DNA from: Bimuria novae-zelandiae CBS 107.79 | Lineage: Eukaryota > Ascomycota > Dothideomycetes > Pleosporales > Didymosphaeriaceae | Direction of reading: 5' to 3' | DNA length: 64,000 nt | Assembly (NCBI GenBank): GCA_010015655.1 | Contig: ML976730.1 | Coordinates: 216,844-280,843, forward strand | Part shown: positions 8,663 to 21,500 of the stretch, one piece after another | Layout of the letters: each line of letters begins with the position of its first letter | Position numbering within the stretch: position 1 is the first letter of the stretch | Position numbers and translations under genes: made by a program | The notes under the pieces: generated by a model | Told to the model about the DNA's origin: nothing | Database searches by the model: none | The model's input: only the letters and a program-made list of their open reading frames with translations

Positions 8663-10219
8663 ATGAAAGAATCTTCCTTCTGCAGCCCAAAAATCGGGAG
8701 CGTGGCCGCAGTCACCCTGTCAGATACTGCAGCCGTTTTGAACGCAGAAGAATACGCCTCCAAGCCACTCTCACAAGGCAGAACGGGATTTCCCAAGCAA
8801 AGCGGACAATCCCTCTCGTACTGGCTTCAACAAGTTCGATGCGATCCACTGCTCGACCATCGCACCACCGAGCATTTACCCCAGCAAGCAGATACCGTAA
8901 TCATCGGGTCAGGAATCTCTGGCACATTGATAGCCAAGCATCACCTCGAGACATGGCCCGGGAAATCAGTCGTCGTACTGGAAGCGCGCGAGTTCTGTTC
9001 CGGCGCGACAGGCAGGAACGCCGGCCACTGTAAGCCCAACCAATGGCGGCACTTTGCAAAGTTTGAGAAAGCGTACGGGCGGGAACAAGCTATCAAGATT
9101 ATGCAGAATGAAGCTACGACGTGGAGAGCGCTGGTGGCATACGTTCAGGAGCATAATGTGGACTGCGATCTTTGGGTCGGGGATACCTACGATGTCCCAC
9201 TAGACGACGATGTCGCAAAGGTTGCAAAGGCGTGTTTTGAGAGATACAAAGCGCTAGGAGGTAAAGTCGATCATATACGGGTGACACGCGACCCCGCGGA
9301 AGCTGCGAAGATTTCGAGGATCAAGAATGCAAAGGCATGCTATGCTTGGAAAGCGTCGACATTACAGCCTTGGAAACTGACTGCGCACATTATGCGACAA
9401 AATCTCAAGAGTGGTGTGAATCTTCAGACGCACACGCAAGCGAAAATCGTATCAGTAGATCCTTCGGGAAGACGGAAATGGGTCGTTTTAACACTCCGAG
9501 GAGAGATTGCTTGTGACACCGTCGTGCACGCGACCAATGCCTACAGCGCCGCTCTCGAGCCTTCGCTGAGAGGTGTCATCACGCCGAAGCCGCACATGTG
9601 TAACAAAGTCGTGCCTCCACGAACCATGAGCGGCTCGAAAGCACTCCAAAACTCGTATGGTGTCCTACTCCCAGACAGTGGTATCTTTAGCATCAATCCT
9701 CGCTGCACCGCCGACGGGGTGATCATGTTTGGTGGTTCGAACCCAGGACAAAAAGAGCTTGACCGATGGGTCGAGCAACATCCTGAAAACTGCATCAATG
9801 ATGGTCTTTCGCGGGTCGAAAATGTGACTGAATGCGTGCGCGAGTTTGTTGAGAGCAACTTTGAATGCTGGAAGGGGGCGGAGATGAGTCCTGGTGAAGG
9901 TTTCGACTACAGTTGGAGCGGTATCATCGGTTTGAGCGCAGACGGGGTGCCATTTGTGGGTGAATTGCCAGGCAAGCCGGGACAGTGGATTTGTGCAGGT
10001 CATCACGGACAGTAAGTACGCCATTTTCTGCGGAATGTCGTCACTGACTGGAGAAGTGGCATGGCACGCATATTTACAGCTGCACCCGGGCTTGTAAAAC
10101 TCATGGACGGCGAGACATGGGATGCCACAGGACTGCCGCAAGTCTACCAGATGACACCTGAGCGCCTTCAAAGCTTGCAATCACCAGCCGGAGACGCTCC
10201 CACGATTGCGATTGTCTAG
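8663..10219 (+). CDS. FAD-dependent oxidoreductase (DAO family), one intron
   Basis: Exon 1 is 8663-10011, the intron is 10012-10056 (GTAAGT donor, CTGAC, AAG acceptor) and exon 2 is 10057-10219, giving 503 residues. Splicing joins HHGHGMARIFTAAPGLVKLM, typical of the C-terminus of fungal DAO-type FAD oxidoreductases. The Rossmann motif IIGSGISG is at about residues 80-87, followed by VVVLEAREFCSGATGRNAG (second FAD motif). WSGIIGLSADGVPFVGE lies near the end of exon 1. Family members oxidise amines or amino acids with FAD, probably in the cytosol or peroxisome; the substrate is unknown. The start AAGATGAAA at 8663 fits a normal 80-residue leader before the FAD fold. An in-frame ATG at 8525, inside the MITE target duplication, would add 46 residues. 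It converges on the NMNAT-like gene 141 bp away. The MITE/pogo nest upstream probably affects its promoter. Confidence 0.85.
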
Positions 10220-10360
10220 CGCATACCAAGTCGAGAATGCTGGCGGTATCCTGGCGATAATTCGATGCCGTCTGGACCCGCTCCTTCTCGTGCCGCGCTT
10301 ACGGGGCTTGCTAGCGGTGTTGTGTTGTGTCGAGCCATGCGTTTAATTTCAGATTTCTCC

Positions 10361-11290
10361 TCACCCCATCATCTTCTTCCCACTCGCATCCTCCCCATAC
10401 AGCTCCTGATCCCTCATCCACGCCGCCACCCCCTCAGTACACAGCTGCCCCACTTCATCACACCGCCCCTCCTTTGCCGCCGTCCTCACCCTTGTCGAAC
10501 TAATCCCCAGCCCCGTCCCGCCCACCATATCAATCTGATCCCGCCACGCCGGATCAAAACCCTCGCTCTGCAGCCCGCCATCTTTGATATTCTGCAAATA
10601 CGCTTCTTGCTCCTCTACCGTGCCGAATTCGCGCGAACTGCTATCATTTAGGTCGAACGGGCGCTGCGTGACGCGCAATTTATGCCCCGCACTGAAGAAC
10701 GGCGCCAGTGCGGATAACGGTGGTTTGTGATTGGGGTAGTATTTTGGATTGCAGAAGCGAATGAGGGTGTCGTAACCTACGAGGTGGACGTGGATCATGC
10801 GCTCTCCCTCTGGCGGTTTATACACTTCCGGCGCTTCGGCTGTGATCGCAACCGATTTGTCCGTGTAATATGGCTCCTTTGCTAACCCAATGTCAATCGA
10901 CAGTTTATCCGCCTCTTCTAGCGAGTCGGTTTGTAGAGAGGATAGCACGTCCTCGGCGAATATAGACATGAGTGCAATCCGCTGCACGAAACTCGCGGGA
11001 CTCGGCGCTTTATCCGCGTTGTGCGTGCTGAACAGCAATAATAACCGCAATGGTTTCGCCTCCCCGCCTAACTGCTTCTTTAAAGCGGATGTCGCGAGCG
11101 AGAGGTGTGCGCGCGATGGTGGGTTGAAGCTTGAATCGAGGATGTAGAGGGTGCGCGGCTGCGTCGGCGTCGGGTTGATGGTGCGCACAATGTGGAACTT
11201 TGAGGTGGAATTGGTGAAGGTGCGGAGCGTGGAGTCGAGGGTGGGAAGGAGGGAGCGGAGAGAGGCGAGTCGTGCGGGCATGTCGGTCAT
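10361..11290 (-). CDS. POF1/NMNAT-like nucleotidyltransferase
   Basis: A single 309-residue frame from ATG 11290. SFNPPSRAH at residues 54-62 is the nucleotidyltransferase (H/T)xGH-type signature of the nicotinamide mononucleotide adenylyltransferase superfamily, and GISSTRVR near residue 262 is its C-terminal ISSTxxR motif. HVHLVGYDTLIRFCNPKYY in the middle matches the fungal POF1 branch. Canonical members join ATP and NMN to make NAD. POF1-type proteins are often annotated as nicotinamide-nucleotide adenylyltransferases, but the exact substrate is less certain. Length is normal and there are no stops or frameshifts. The upstream 11291-11460 still has balanced composition; RIP-mutated DNA begins about 170 bp before the start codon. 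Confidence 0.85.
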   Translation of the reverse strand: MTDMPARLASLRSLLPTLDSTLRTFTNSTSKFHIVRTINPTPTQPRTLYILDSSFNPPSRAHLSLATSALKKQLGGEAKPLRLLLLFSTHNADKAPSPASFVQRIALMSIFAEDVLSSLQTDSLEEADKLSIDIGLAKEPYYTDKSVAITAEAPEVYKPPEGERMIHVHLVGYDTLIRFCNPKYYPNHKPPLSALAPFFSAGHKLRVTQRPFDLNDSSSREFGTVEEQEAYLQNIKDGGLQSEGFDPAWRDQIDMVGGTGLGISSTRVRTAAKEGRCDEVGQLCTEGVAAWMRDQELYGEDASGKKMMG

Positions 11291-14200
11291 GGTGTTGAGA
11301 TGCTTGTAGATGATATGGAGTGAGTTGAAGCTTGGGGAGGTTTAGGGTATGGAGCTATGTCAGTCGGGATGGGCGTTGGTGGGGTTCGCGAGTCATGTAT
11401 TGTCGTTTCGTAAATTCCCGCTCACCATGTGACCTGCCCCACATGTTAGTAATCGATTCTCGTACGTTATTTAAAACACGGATTTACTAGCTAAATATTA
11501 ACCTTTTAATGCATTTAAAGAATCTATAACTACTTAATAAGATTACTAAATAAAACTAGATTACTACTAATAGTGTTACAGGCTATAATTAATTATCTTA
11601 AAAATAATATTAGTTTTATAAAAATTTAATAAAATACTAATATAGCCTACTTAATAATTAGGAGGATTTAACTTAGCCTAAAGTACTAAGGATAGTATCG
11701 CGGAGCAAAAGGTTAACCTTCTACTCCTATCGGAGTAGAATGTTCTTAACCGTTACAGATAGTCTTACCTGCCAGCCTGTATATATTAGGGGTAATTATT
11801 ATTACTACTATAGTACTATTGCAAGAAGCTTAAAGAGTTACTATAAGACTAGCTAAACACCTACTTAGATAAACTGCAGGCTTTTTTAAATAACGATTAT
11901 AACGTAAAAGTCTTATAAATAACTATTTAGAAGACCCCCGCTAGCATAAAGTAGAGTTAAAAAGTAATAATTAAAGTAGTAACTAAGCGTAATATAGTCC
12001 GTTATTAAGCGTTTTAAGCTTGCTTCTAGCTAGCGTATAAGATAGAGCAGGTAATAGTACTTAATAAAAGCGCTTATAATAAGCGTATACCTAGTTAAAA
12101 GTAAATACGTTAGTTTAAATATTATATTTAGCGTAAAAGTTAGAGAGGTAGAGCTTACTGCTAGTTATAGATGTTAATAAGTATTTTAATTACCTTATTT
12201 ATTAGAGAGTAATTATAGTAGAGCTAATAAAAGAGTTTATAGATAATAAAGTGCTACTATATTACGCTCCGTACCTAAGGCTATACTTAATAATTATAAT
12301 AAATAACGTTTTATTTATTAATTAGGTAAAATTTAATAGCTTTATTTAGACGCTAAAGTAGTACTTGAGTATCTATTACTATACCTACTTAATATAAATC
12401 TAATTAAGTAGAGCTTGAAGGCATTAAAGTTATAAAGAAAAAAGAACCTCTATTAGGCACCTATCTTTTGTATTTTTTTATATTTTTTTTAGAAATAGGC
12501 GTGCAGGAGGTTTTCTATAATAACGTACAGACAAGAAAGTATTTTAGCTACGTAGGCTAGCAAGTATAAGGTGTATAAAAGACAGAGAGCTTAAGTAATT
12601 AACGCGTTATTATTAAGTATAAATATTACGAAGTATTATAATAGTAGTCTGTATAGACTTAGTATTTATTAGCGTTAAGTTATTTATATCGCAGTTCTAT
12701 ATAATTCTATTAATAAGTTAATTTAATAAACGTATACTTTAATAATAGCTTCCTTAAAATTAACTTTTACAGGCTAGAATTAGCAAAATAAAGAACGTAA
12801 TTTTTTAGTAAAAGTACTTATAACGCGTCCTATATTTAGAAGAAATTAACAATATAGCTAAAGCGTAAAATATAACTATAAAATTAACGTTAGCGACCTA
12901 GCCTTAAGCTTTAGTAACTTCTTATATTTACTATATAAATAAGCTCTCCTTATTCTTATCCTCATCCTCTTACTCCTCTCGCTCCTCTTACTCCTTACGC
13001 TTTACACGCTCTTTCTTCTTCTTTATATTCTTTAGACACTAAGCGTTTTACTTTAAAGTTAGTCTTTTAAATCTACGCTGCTAGCGGATAGCATATACTT
13101 AAAATTTAAGTAGTAAAGGTAATAGTAGCTCTTATACCTTTTACTATAAGATATATAGCATGCTAGTCTCTAAGGGATCTATAAGTATTAAGGTTAATTC
13201 TATTATCTTTATGTTGTAAAAGGTCACCTTGCTAGAGCTTTCTACGCTAACTAGGGTTAATCTAAGCAGCTAAGTAGCCAAGCACGCAATCCTTTAAATC
13301 CCTAAATAGCTTAGCGTTTTAGTAGAGCTTCCTCTCCTTAATAGACTTTATTTATAAGCTCCCTAATTAAAGTTAACTATACGTAATAGTTATTAGCCTA
13401 GTACTTTTATAACGCTTTATAATGCTTGCTTTATACTTATTAATAATTATAGTAGTAAACTATTTTTTATTTTTTATTATTCTTATGCTTACGTCCTGCT
13501 ACCTTATATCTTACAATAGAGCTTAACTATATAATTACTTTTATAAAACGTCTAGTAAGTAACTAACTTATAAATTATAATTTATTTTTACCTTAGTACG
13601 CATAGCTTAAGTACCACGTAAATACTTAAGGGATATAGAGTTATATTAACCCTAAAGGTTTTAAGTAAATATATATATATAATTAGGCTCTAGAGCTACT
13701 AAACCTAAATATTAAAAATAAATTTTATATATAATAGCTTAAGCGCTATAGGCTAGAGTCTACTATTTATACTTAGCTTATAATAAAGCTTTAGGCACTT
13801 TAAAACTAGATTTATACTATAATAAATTTATAAAGGCTAAAGTTTATAATATTATAATTTTATAATTAGTAAACGCTGCAGGCGCTAATAAGAGAACTTA
13901 AGAATAATTTCTATCTAAGTAATAATAACTAAAAGGAGCAGGTATAATATACATATAGAGAGGTTACCCTACGCCCACAGAGCAGCAGAACAATAGACAT
14001 AACTAAATAGCTATCTAAATAGAATCGCGCCCACGTTAACGCTATGCTTCTAGATTTCCTAGAGATAAAGGGTATATTGCTAATAAAGGATTTCCTACGC
14101 TTAGCACCACGATACAACCATAAGTGGGCTTAGAGAGAGCTTAATAACCTATCGCGACTAGGCGTAGTAGCAACTCTGTCTCTGAAAGGATATGCTCGAT

Positions 14201-14526
14201 GGCTCGCGCAGCTCGGCCAAACAATAAAGCACGTAGGCATGTACGCTACGCTCGGAGGGCGCACTCCTAATGCGAACTACAAGTGCCTATATAGAGTAAA
14301 TGGCTAGTATTAATAGAAGCCTATAGAGTGTAACCGCCTATAGTATGCGCTCTAGGGAGAAGTATCCTATAAGCTTTATAATAAATTTATAAGTAAGGAG
14401 ATTAGTAAAATTAAGAGCTAAATTTAAAAAGATTAGTAAAAAAGTGTTATTAACTAAGCTTAAATAAAAGAGGTAGGTAAAAAACCTTCTAAAAATTTTA
14501 AGAAATATTAAAGTATAGATTATAGT
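11291..14526. other. Upstream region of the NMNAT-like gene, then RIP-degraded DNA
   Basis: To about 11460 composition is normal. After that it is dominated by TAT/TTA/CTA words with isolated CGCG islets, the mark of heavy RIP, until about 13900. 13930-14330 is less AT-rich but has no recognisable domain. A pyrimidine-rich stretch at 12945-13035 could be the antisense of a Glu/Lys-rich protein tail. I found no paired LTRs, inverted ends or assignable protein. It is probably one or more old transposons. Confidence 0.5.
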
Positions 14527-14606
14527 TGTCCGATTACATGGCCCTTTGCATCTGCAAGGAGGCTGGCGCACCTACGCCTGTACATTCCGCCTATGCTAAG
14601 GGGGTG
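14527..14606 (+). repeat. 80-bp partial copy of a copia LTR head
   Basis: TGTCCGATTACATGGCCC... repeats the first part of the LTR that starts at 14607 (TGTCCGACCACATGGTCC...), with transitions. It ends in CTAAGGGGG, the polypurine run that also precedes the LTR at 26125. It is a truncated LTR head abutting a complete LTR. Confidence 0.6.
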
Positions 14607-14907
14607 TGTCCGACCACATGGTCCTTTGTATATGCAAGGAGGCTAGCGCACTTACGCCCTTATATTCTGCTCTTACATTCCGCCCTCGCATTCTGCCCTC
14701 GCTTAACGCGTAAGGAATAACGCAAGGAATAAAGCAAGGATAAAGCAAGGGATAAAGTAAGGGATATTTAGGTAGATAACCTAAAAATAAAAGGCAGAGT
14801 CCTAGACCTCTTAGACACACAGAATTCAGCACACACAATTTATACCTTAATTTATCTTAATTAATTATTATCTTTTTATCTTATTAGATTGCCCTTCTAA
14901 TCTAACA
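14607..14907 (+). repeat. 5' LTR of copia copy A
   Basis: Begins TGTCCGACC and ends AATCTAACA, matching the TGTCCGATT...AATCTGACA ends of the LTR at 26125-26349. The gag region starts about 40 bp downstream. The two LTRs are diverged and of different length, so they need not belong to one insertion. Confidence 0.6.
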
Positions 14908-14949
14908 ATTAAGAGTCTTACTACCTTAACTAAACCTTAAGAAAGGATA

Positions 14950-17900
14950 ATGTCGCTGTTAACACTTCGCGACTTAATAATTATATTAACTAATTATACT
15001 AACTACACACTATGGCTGCTACAACTAAAAGCACGATGCGAACCAATGGATATATAGCCTATTATTAACCTAGATAGAGCCAAACTCCTACGCAAAAGGC
15101 CGACACCGCCGTTGCCGCTAGAAATAGCGAGTTACTAATTAATTATCCGCGTAAACGACGACGATTAACAGAACCCTCTAACACGCCTATTAGAGCTATC
15201 AAACTTAGGTCTTAAGGTATATAAAGAGGATATTAAGTTCTATAAAATATAGCTTAAAGACTATAAGATAAAGGACAAAGAATACCGCGAGGAGAGAACA
15301 AGCCTTAAGAAAGTGGTTATTTATATCTAATCCACTATGTCACAACACCTGCAACGCAACTGCTGCAAGCCTAGAGAGTAGATCTAGCAATAGATTACGT
15401 CTCTAACCTAGACTGTAGGCGTTAATAAGGAAGATAAGCGGGATAGGGCAAGAGCACGATACCTACAGGCCCTTAAGCTAATAAGATAACCCTTAAACTA
15501 GGATACCTAGCTAACTAAGTATAATTAGGTAGCTATAGAAGTAGAGACGAACAATGTCGCTAAAATATAATTAATTTATAATACTATGAAGGACTTCCTA
15601 GCTGCGATTATAAAGACTACCCCTACGTGGGGAGTGTCCTTTCAAGAAACTGGACGCCGAGACGCAGATATAATAAGGAAGGAGATAATAAAACGCTTCC
15701 GAGAATATATAGTAATACTCCACCCGATTAAGGGCAAATAGTATAGGGGCGCCTTTACTATTAGTAAGCTATCTCTTGCTGCTAGTGGTGCATCTACCCC
15801 AGGCACTAACAGGGACGCCTCTTACGCTGCTAAAGACGCGCTATCTTCTACGAATAACTAACGTGGATAGGGAAGACCTCGATAAAAACGATTATTTAGT
15901 TAAAGTACTATATCTAAGCAGTCCTTAATAGAGGATATAATAGTAGTTAAAGGCAAAAAATACCCTGCTTATGAATAAAGGCATAGTCTAAAAGACTACT
16001 TCTACGCATATCCGGACCATGCACCAGAGTGGTTTAGGCCACGACCTGGCTTTGTAAATATGGTACAATTCAGGATCTAAAATGATTCAGGCCTACAAGA
16101 GAAGATGAGGAAGGTGAAAGACTAAAGTTTTAAATACCTAAAATTAAATTATCACATACTCCTACTCTACCTCGAATTACTAAGGCTAATAATGAATGAC
16201 TAGATGGACGCAAGATCACTGAAATCCTAGCAAGCTTTAATGTCGCATCCTTCTACACTGACCTAAACACGTACCCACTGCGACGCTTAGCCATACTCGA
16301 TTTAGGCACAACCTGCTATATCTTTAACGACATCGATTGCTTTATCTTATACTGGCCACCGGCGCCAGGAGACTTTATATAGGCAGGAAATATATAAATA
16401 TGGATTAAAGGATACGGGAGCGTCTATCTTAACGTATAGAGTGCAAATAGCAATTAATTAATATAGCTAGATAATATAGCCTATTACCCTAATCTGCTCT
16501 GCAATCTTGTATCGTTCTAATTACTCTAGAGGCAAGGCCTTTGGTGGGACATAAGGGCAGAACTAACCACTCTAAAGAGAAGAGATAATACTGTGCTAGC
16601 AGAACTTCAAGAATTATATAGACAATGGGTGTTAGAACACAGAACAAGGCTAGTAGGCAGTACACCTACTAAAGCTGCGCATGCCACCCACAAAACCAAC
16701 ACGCGCACTAAACGAAGACTATAGAAGGCAGATGCGTGGACCTGGCACTAACGACTAGGCTATCTAGGCCCTTAGGCCCTCGAACACCTCGTGCAGTAAT
16801 CTAAGGGGGTAAGGATTAAAGGCCTCCCTATAGTTAAGTGTGACGCCTGCGGCAAAGCAAAACTAAAATAGCAAATACGCTGGCAAGCCAGGGAGCAAAC
16901 AGAAGGTCCTGGCGAGCGAGTCGCAATTGATTTTCACGACTATAAAGCAGATAGCTTAACAAGAGAGAAGAGCTAAATGCTAATTACTAATTAATTCTTA
17001 GGCTTTGCATAGGACCTCTACTTTAAGGATAACTGCCTAGCACGCTTAATTATTAAATTACTTAGCACTTTTATATAGTTTATAAAAGTATAATACAACA
17101 TTGTAGTAAAAGTAATTAAATCTAATAATAAGATCTTCTCTATTAAGGTAAACGTTAAGAAGTGGTGCGCAGCGCAAGGCATTAAGATTAAGCCTTTACT
17201 ACCTAATACTTAAATATAAAATAGAGGAGTAGAATACTTAGGGGGTGTAATTAAGGATAAAGCACGCGCGATGCGACTTAACTCTAACCTACTCTAGTAG
17301 ATATGGCCTAAGATTACCTAAGCCGTAGTTTACTTGTATAATTAAATACTAAACTACGCTAATCGATGGCGATCTCCATATAAAGTGTTCTTTACGATAG
17401 TAGCCTTTTAGAACGGCATTGTTACCTAACTAAAGAAGCCTAATTAAGCTTACCTAAAAGCATATGGCTGCAAAGCCTTTGCAATAACTAATAATATAAA
17501 ACGCGGCAAAAGCAGGCTTTAGAGACTTAACCCTAAAGCATAGATTAGCTACCTTGTTAGCTATAGATTAACTAACATCTAGAGAATATAGATTCCCTCT
17601 CTAGCGAAGATAATTAGTACTCGCGACGTAATATTTAACGAGGATACTATATTCTTAGGCAAAACTAAAGACCTAATAGACAACCTTATACATAGTATAT
17701 TAGAAGAAATAGTAGCCTAGGTATAATTAGTAGAGGTACCTTTCTCACCTTAACAAGAGTATGCCACTGAGTCCTTCTTTGAGGATGAAACAATTAGTAA
17801 AGCGCTAAAGGAAGAGGCTCCTGAGTGCAGGCAAGGCAGGAGAGCTAGGTATAAATATCTAACGCCTCCCTTAACGCCGCCGCCAGTGACACTCCTTACA

Positions 17901-18288
17901 CAACTAATAGCAGGAGGCGATTAAGCTAAACTACCTTAAATATAGTAAATAGAATAATTGCAAACAGGGCAGGTGCAAATAAACCTATGGGCCGCAGCCT
18001 TTATGGCAGGCACCGAAGCTGGCAGCAGCGGCAAATATAAAGGTAAGGCTCTTAATAAAGCGCAGCTTCGACAAATAATCACATTAGGTAAGAAGCCACA
18101 TCGAAGCGTGCTTCTAGAGCCACCCACATGCTAAAACAAGCTCGAAGATCACCTACTCTATGATATATAAAAGGAAGCAGAACGTTCCCATCTACAGAGC
18201 CATAAGGAAATAAAGTCTTAGAGTGAGATCGCAGCAGCTCTAGTAAAGGTAGTAGGCCATTAAATCCTCAACTGCATGTGGGTATATA
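14950..18288 (+). pseudogene. Copia copy A: gag, protease and integrase, RIP-degraded and truncated
   Basis: With RIP stops read through, the plus strand gives copia Gag-Pol in order. Gag has NYAIW-like and LQLKARCEPMDI segments near 15010 and HSLKDYFYAYPDHAPEWF near 15985. The pre-integrase and integrase regions follow, with RLGYLGPQALEHLVQ and KGLPIVKCDACGKAK near 16760-16860 and VAIDFHDYKAD near 16920. The linker to reverse transcriptase is KVVGHQILNCMWVY at 18245-18287. It stops abruptly at 18288 where the LTR of the minus-strand copia begins. Reverse transcriptase and RNase H are absent on this side. The last 1.1 kb (17194-18288) recurs at 23546-24625. Confidence 0.8.
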
Positions 18289-18437
18289 TGTAAGGGATAA
18301 GATGGGTAGCAAGTAGGAATGAGAGACTGAGTTGATTGTAACAGGCTAAACGGAGAAACTGCTTAAGTAGCAGAATCGTGATCAGCAACTAGTCTACATC
18401 AGGTTTATATCATGTGATACCGTACTCCACTCTAACA
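18289..18437 (-). repeat. 3' LTR of copia C
   Basis: 149 bp, TGTAAGG...TCTAACA on the plus strand, near-identical to 23397-23545. Confidence 0.9.
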
Positions 18438-18568
18438 CACCTCCCACAGCACAAAGTTAGCGGAGTGCTGTTAAGTAGAGTAATGCAAAATAAGTAGACA
18501 GAGGGCCTCCAGTGCACCTCCCTAGGAAGTACTCTATCATGGGACGATAGACGTAACAAGCTTATCCT

Positions 18569-21500
18569 CTACACCAACAACTTGTGGCGTATATCAGTCA
18601 TTCCTAGTTGCTTCAAGAATCGCTCGTGCTTGCTACTGTCAGAGAGAGCCTTTGTCAATCTATTAGCGGGCATATCAGCAGTTCCTATCCAGGTAACGTT
18701 AATGTTCCCAGCTTTAACTTGCTCGCGGATCCACATCTGATATACTTTAATATGTCTTAGCTTTGTGTCGAGCTTTTCTTCGTCCTTATTGGCGATAGAG
18801 ACTGTTTGCTGGTTATCGTAGTACAACGTAGGTCGAACCTTTGGATTAAATCTAATAGCTTTAAAGGTGTTCATCTACCAGGATAACTCAGTGCTAGTAG
18901 TTAATAGGGCGAATAGTTTAGCTTTAGTAGTTGATTTAGCAACGGATCTCATAATTTTTGCCTTCTAATTAATAACTATTCTATAGAGCTTAAACACATA
19001 GGCAAATGAGCTTCAAGCAGTATTAGGATTATTAGCAAATGCAGCATTAGAGGCACTAAAGAATAACAACTCCTTAGCTTCCTTATTATTAATTTGACAG
19101 ATGTAGTTGGCGTTCTTAGAGCGTGCTATCGTTGCTCTAATTGCCTAGAATTAAAAGTTATATAAGTACTGCCATACAGACTTGGCAGCAGCAAGATACT
19201 TTTGACTTAGATTGTTTAGATGGCGGGCAAGTATTGAGTGCGTCTTTGCCACATCAGGCCGGGTAAAGTATGAGATGAAACCCAGACATCCAACTAGGAT
19301 TTAATATAGGCGGGTACGCTCCTCGTTAGGCTCATTCGTGCTAGGGGGAAGATAAGACTCGCGTAGAGGGACCTTAGGGTGTTGGCTTCCCTAAAGTAGA
19401 TTGTGATCGTGGCAGACTTTTGTAATATAGGAGTCTTAAATTATCTAGACCTTGCCTTTTGCATAGTCTCTAATAATGCGTATTCCTAGGAACCAACGTA
19501 GTTCTCCTAAGCTCCGTGTCTCGTATCGTTTCATAAATTCGCGTTCAAACTATTAATAATATTGCTGATCGCCTTTGCGGAAAAGGACGACGATATCATC
19601 CACGTAGTAGAATAGTATCAGCTTGCCATTAGTAAATAGGCAGGGGATACCTTTTACTTACGTAAAGCCCATATCAACCAGTGTCTTCTTCAGGAGTTTA
19701 TGCCACAGCGCTGGAGCATCCTTGAGCCCATACAGTGCTCGGCGTAGTCGCATCATATTGCCTAGCCTGTCTCGGAACCCATCCGGAGTCCAGACGTAAT
19801 AGAGTCAGGCAAGATACGCATTGAGAAAAGCATTCTTGACATCGTACTGGTAGGCAAGGAGCCCGAAAGCGCACATGATAGCGATGAGGAAGCGGAGCGT
19901 TCGAGCCGCAAGTGTAGCTGCGTAGGTATCATCCCAAGTCGTCTGCAAATCTCCTCTCACGACTAGTTAAGCCTTGTAGCTAGTTAAGTAGCCATCAGCA
20001 TCGAACTTGTACGTGAAAACCCACATTAGCGGTAGAGTCTCAGCATCAGGGTGATCCTTTACATCGTCCTTTACTCTTTCGAATACGCCTTTGTGAAGCT
20101 GCTCCTTAATCTCCTTGTCTATAGCAGCAAACCACTTATTAGCGTTAGGGCGGGATTTGATCTTAGCCTAGTTCTTTGGTGGCGGCGACAGGCGATTACG
20201 GTGAACCTTCTACTCTTTATTTGGGGGCAACTGCACGATGGCTGTAGCAAACGTTTGCCAGTACAGAGACGCGTGCGTACTGAAGTGGTCCCTAGGCGTA
20301 TTGTCTCCTCTATCACCTCCCCGACGACGGGACCCTAGAACGATATTGTCTGTAGTAATATTAGGGTTTGTCCGTCCTGGTGCATTGTTCTCGCGGCGGT
20401 TTGGCGCAGTATCTCCAGGAGCAATCTCTCTCCAGCCTTTTGGTTGGGAACGATTATAAGTGATAGGTACCGGTGTCTCTCTGGGTGTGGGTAATCCTCT
20501 ATAGGCCTCCTGATGAATCTGCTCTTTGGCACCATCTGGCCCAGTATCCTCTTCTTCATCTTCAGCATCATCCTCAACTCTTGGTTGACAAAGTGTCATG
20601 TTACGACGGATCTGCTTAATAACAGGGTCCTCCTCTTTGTCTGATAAATTGATATTAAGGATAGTAACTACACGTTGTTCCTCCTTAGTCAAAAGCTGAG
20701 GTTCTAGCGGAGAATACCGTTGTTGTCGTAAGAAAACGACGTCTCGGGTGCGAATAACCCTATTGCTTCCTAGGACTCAGATACGAAAGATGTTTATTCC
20801 TTCGTATCTAACAAGCCATTTAGTGATCGCTCGTACTTTAAGCTTGTCACCTTTAGCTATCTTTGTGTTTCGAAATAGAGCCTTTGCTCCGATAATATCT
20901 ACGTGCGCTAGAGATGGCTTCATCTTACGCACAACTTCGTAGGGTGTCTTCTAACTAGTAACTTCTGTTAGTAATTAATTAAGTATGTACATGGCCGTCA
21001 AGCACAGCTTGTTTATTAGCGTCTTAGGCAGATTTGCTGCAATTCGCAGTGTCCTAGCTATTGTGATAATGAGATTGCCAGCCTTCTTAGTAAGGCCAGT
21101 CATCTCTTCCGCTCTAACAGCACGAGGCTTAACTGCGATGCCTAGATCTTTAAAGATATCCTAGAGATTAGCAAAGCCTTTCTCATTATCACAACGAATG
21201 TACACAACAATAGCGTCGAATTAAGTACGTATCTGTGCCAGCATTTGTCGAACGGCGCGTGTAAGAGTCTCCTTCTTCTTATTACAAAGAGTCTTCCCTA
21301 AATAGTATTTACTATGTTAACACACAGCGTGTAAGAGCTACTTGTCCCTGTTATAGCAAGCTTCGCCGGTCTTTCGTAGTTATATAAGGTCGATACTAAT
21401 ACGTTTAAAGGGGCGTGTCGCAGGCTCGCGTTGAGGGCGTTAACTAATAATCTTAGAGAGCTTTGAGTTGATGCAACTCTCACATTCCTTCCATTGCGGG

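Noticed and set aside
9541..10180. Minus-strand frames opposite the FAD oxidoreductase
   Set aside because: No domain or codon pattern; the plus strand has an unambiguous DAO-family protein with an intron at this place.
10265..10651. 128-residue plus-strand frame overlapping the NMNAT-like gene
   Set aside because: Pro/Arg-rich shadow of the minus-strand coding sequence.
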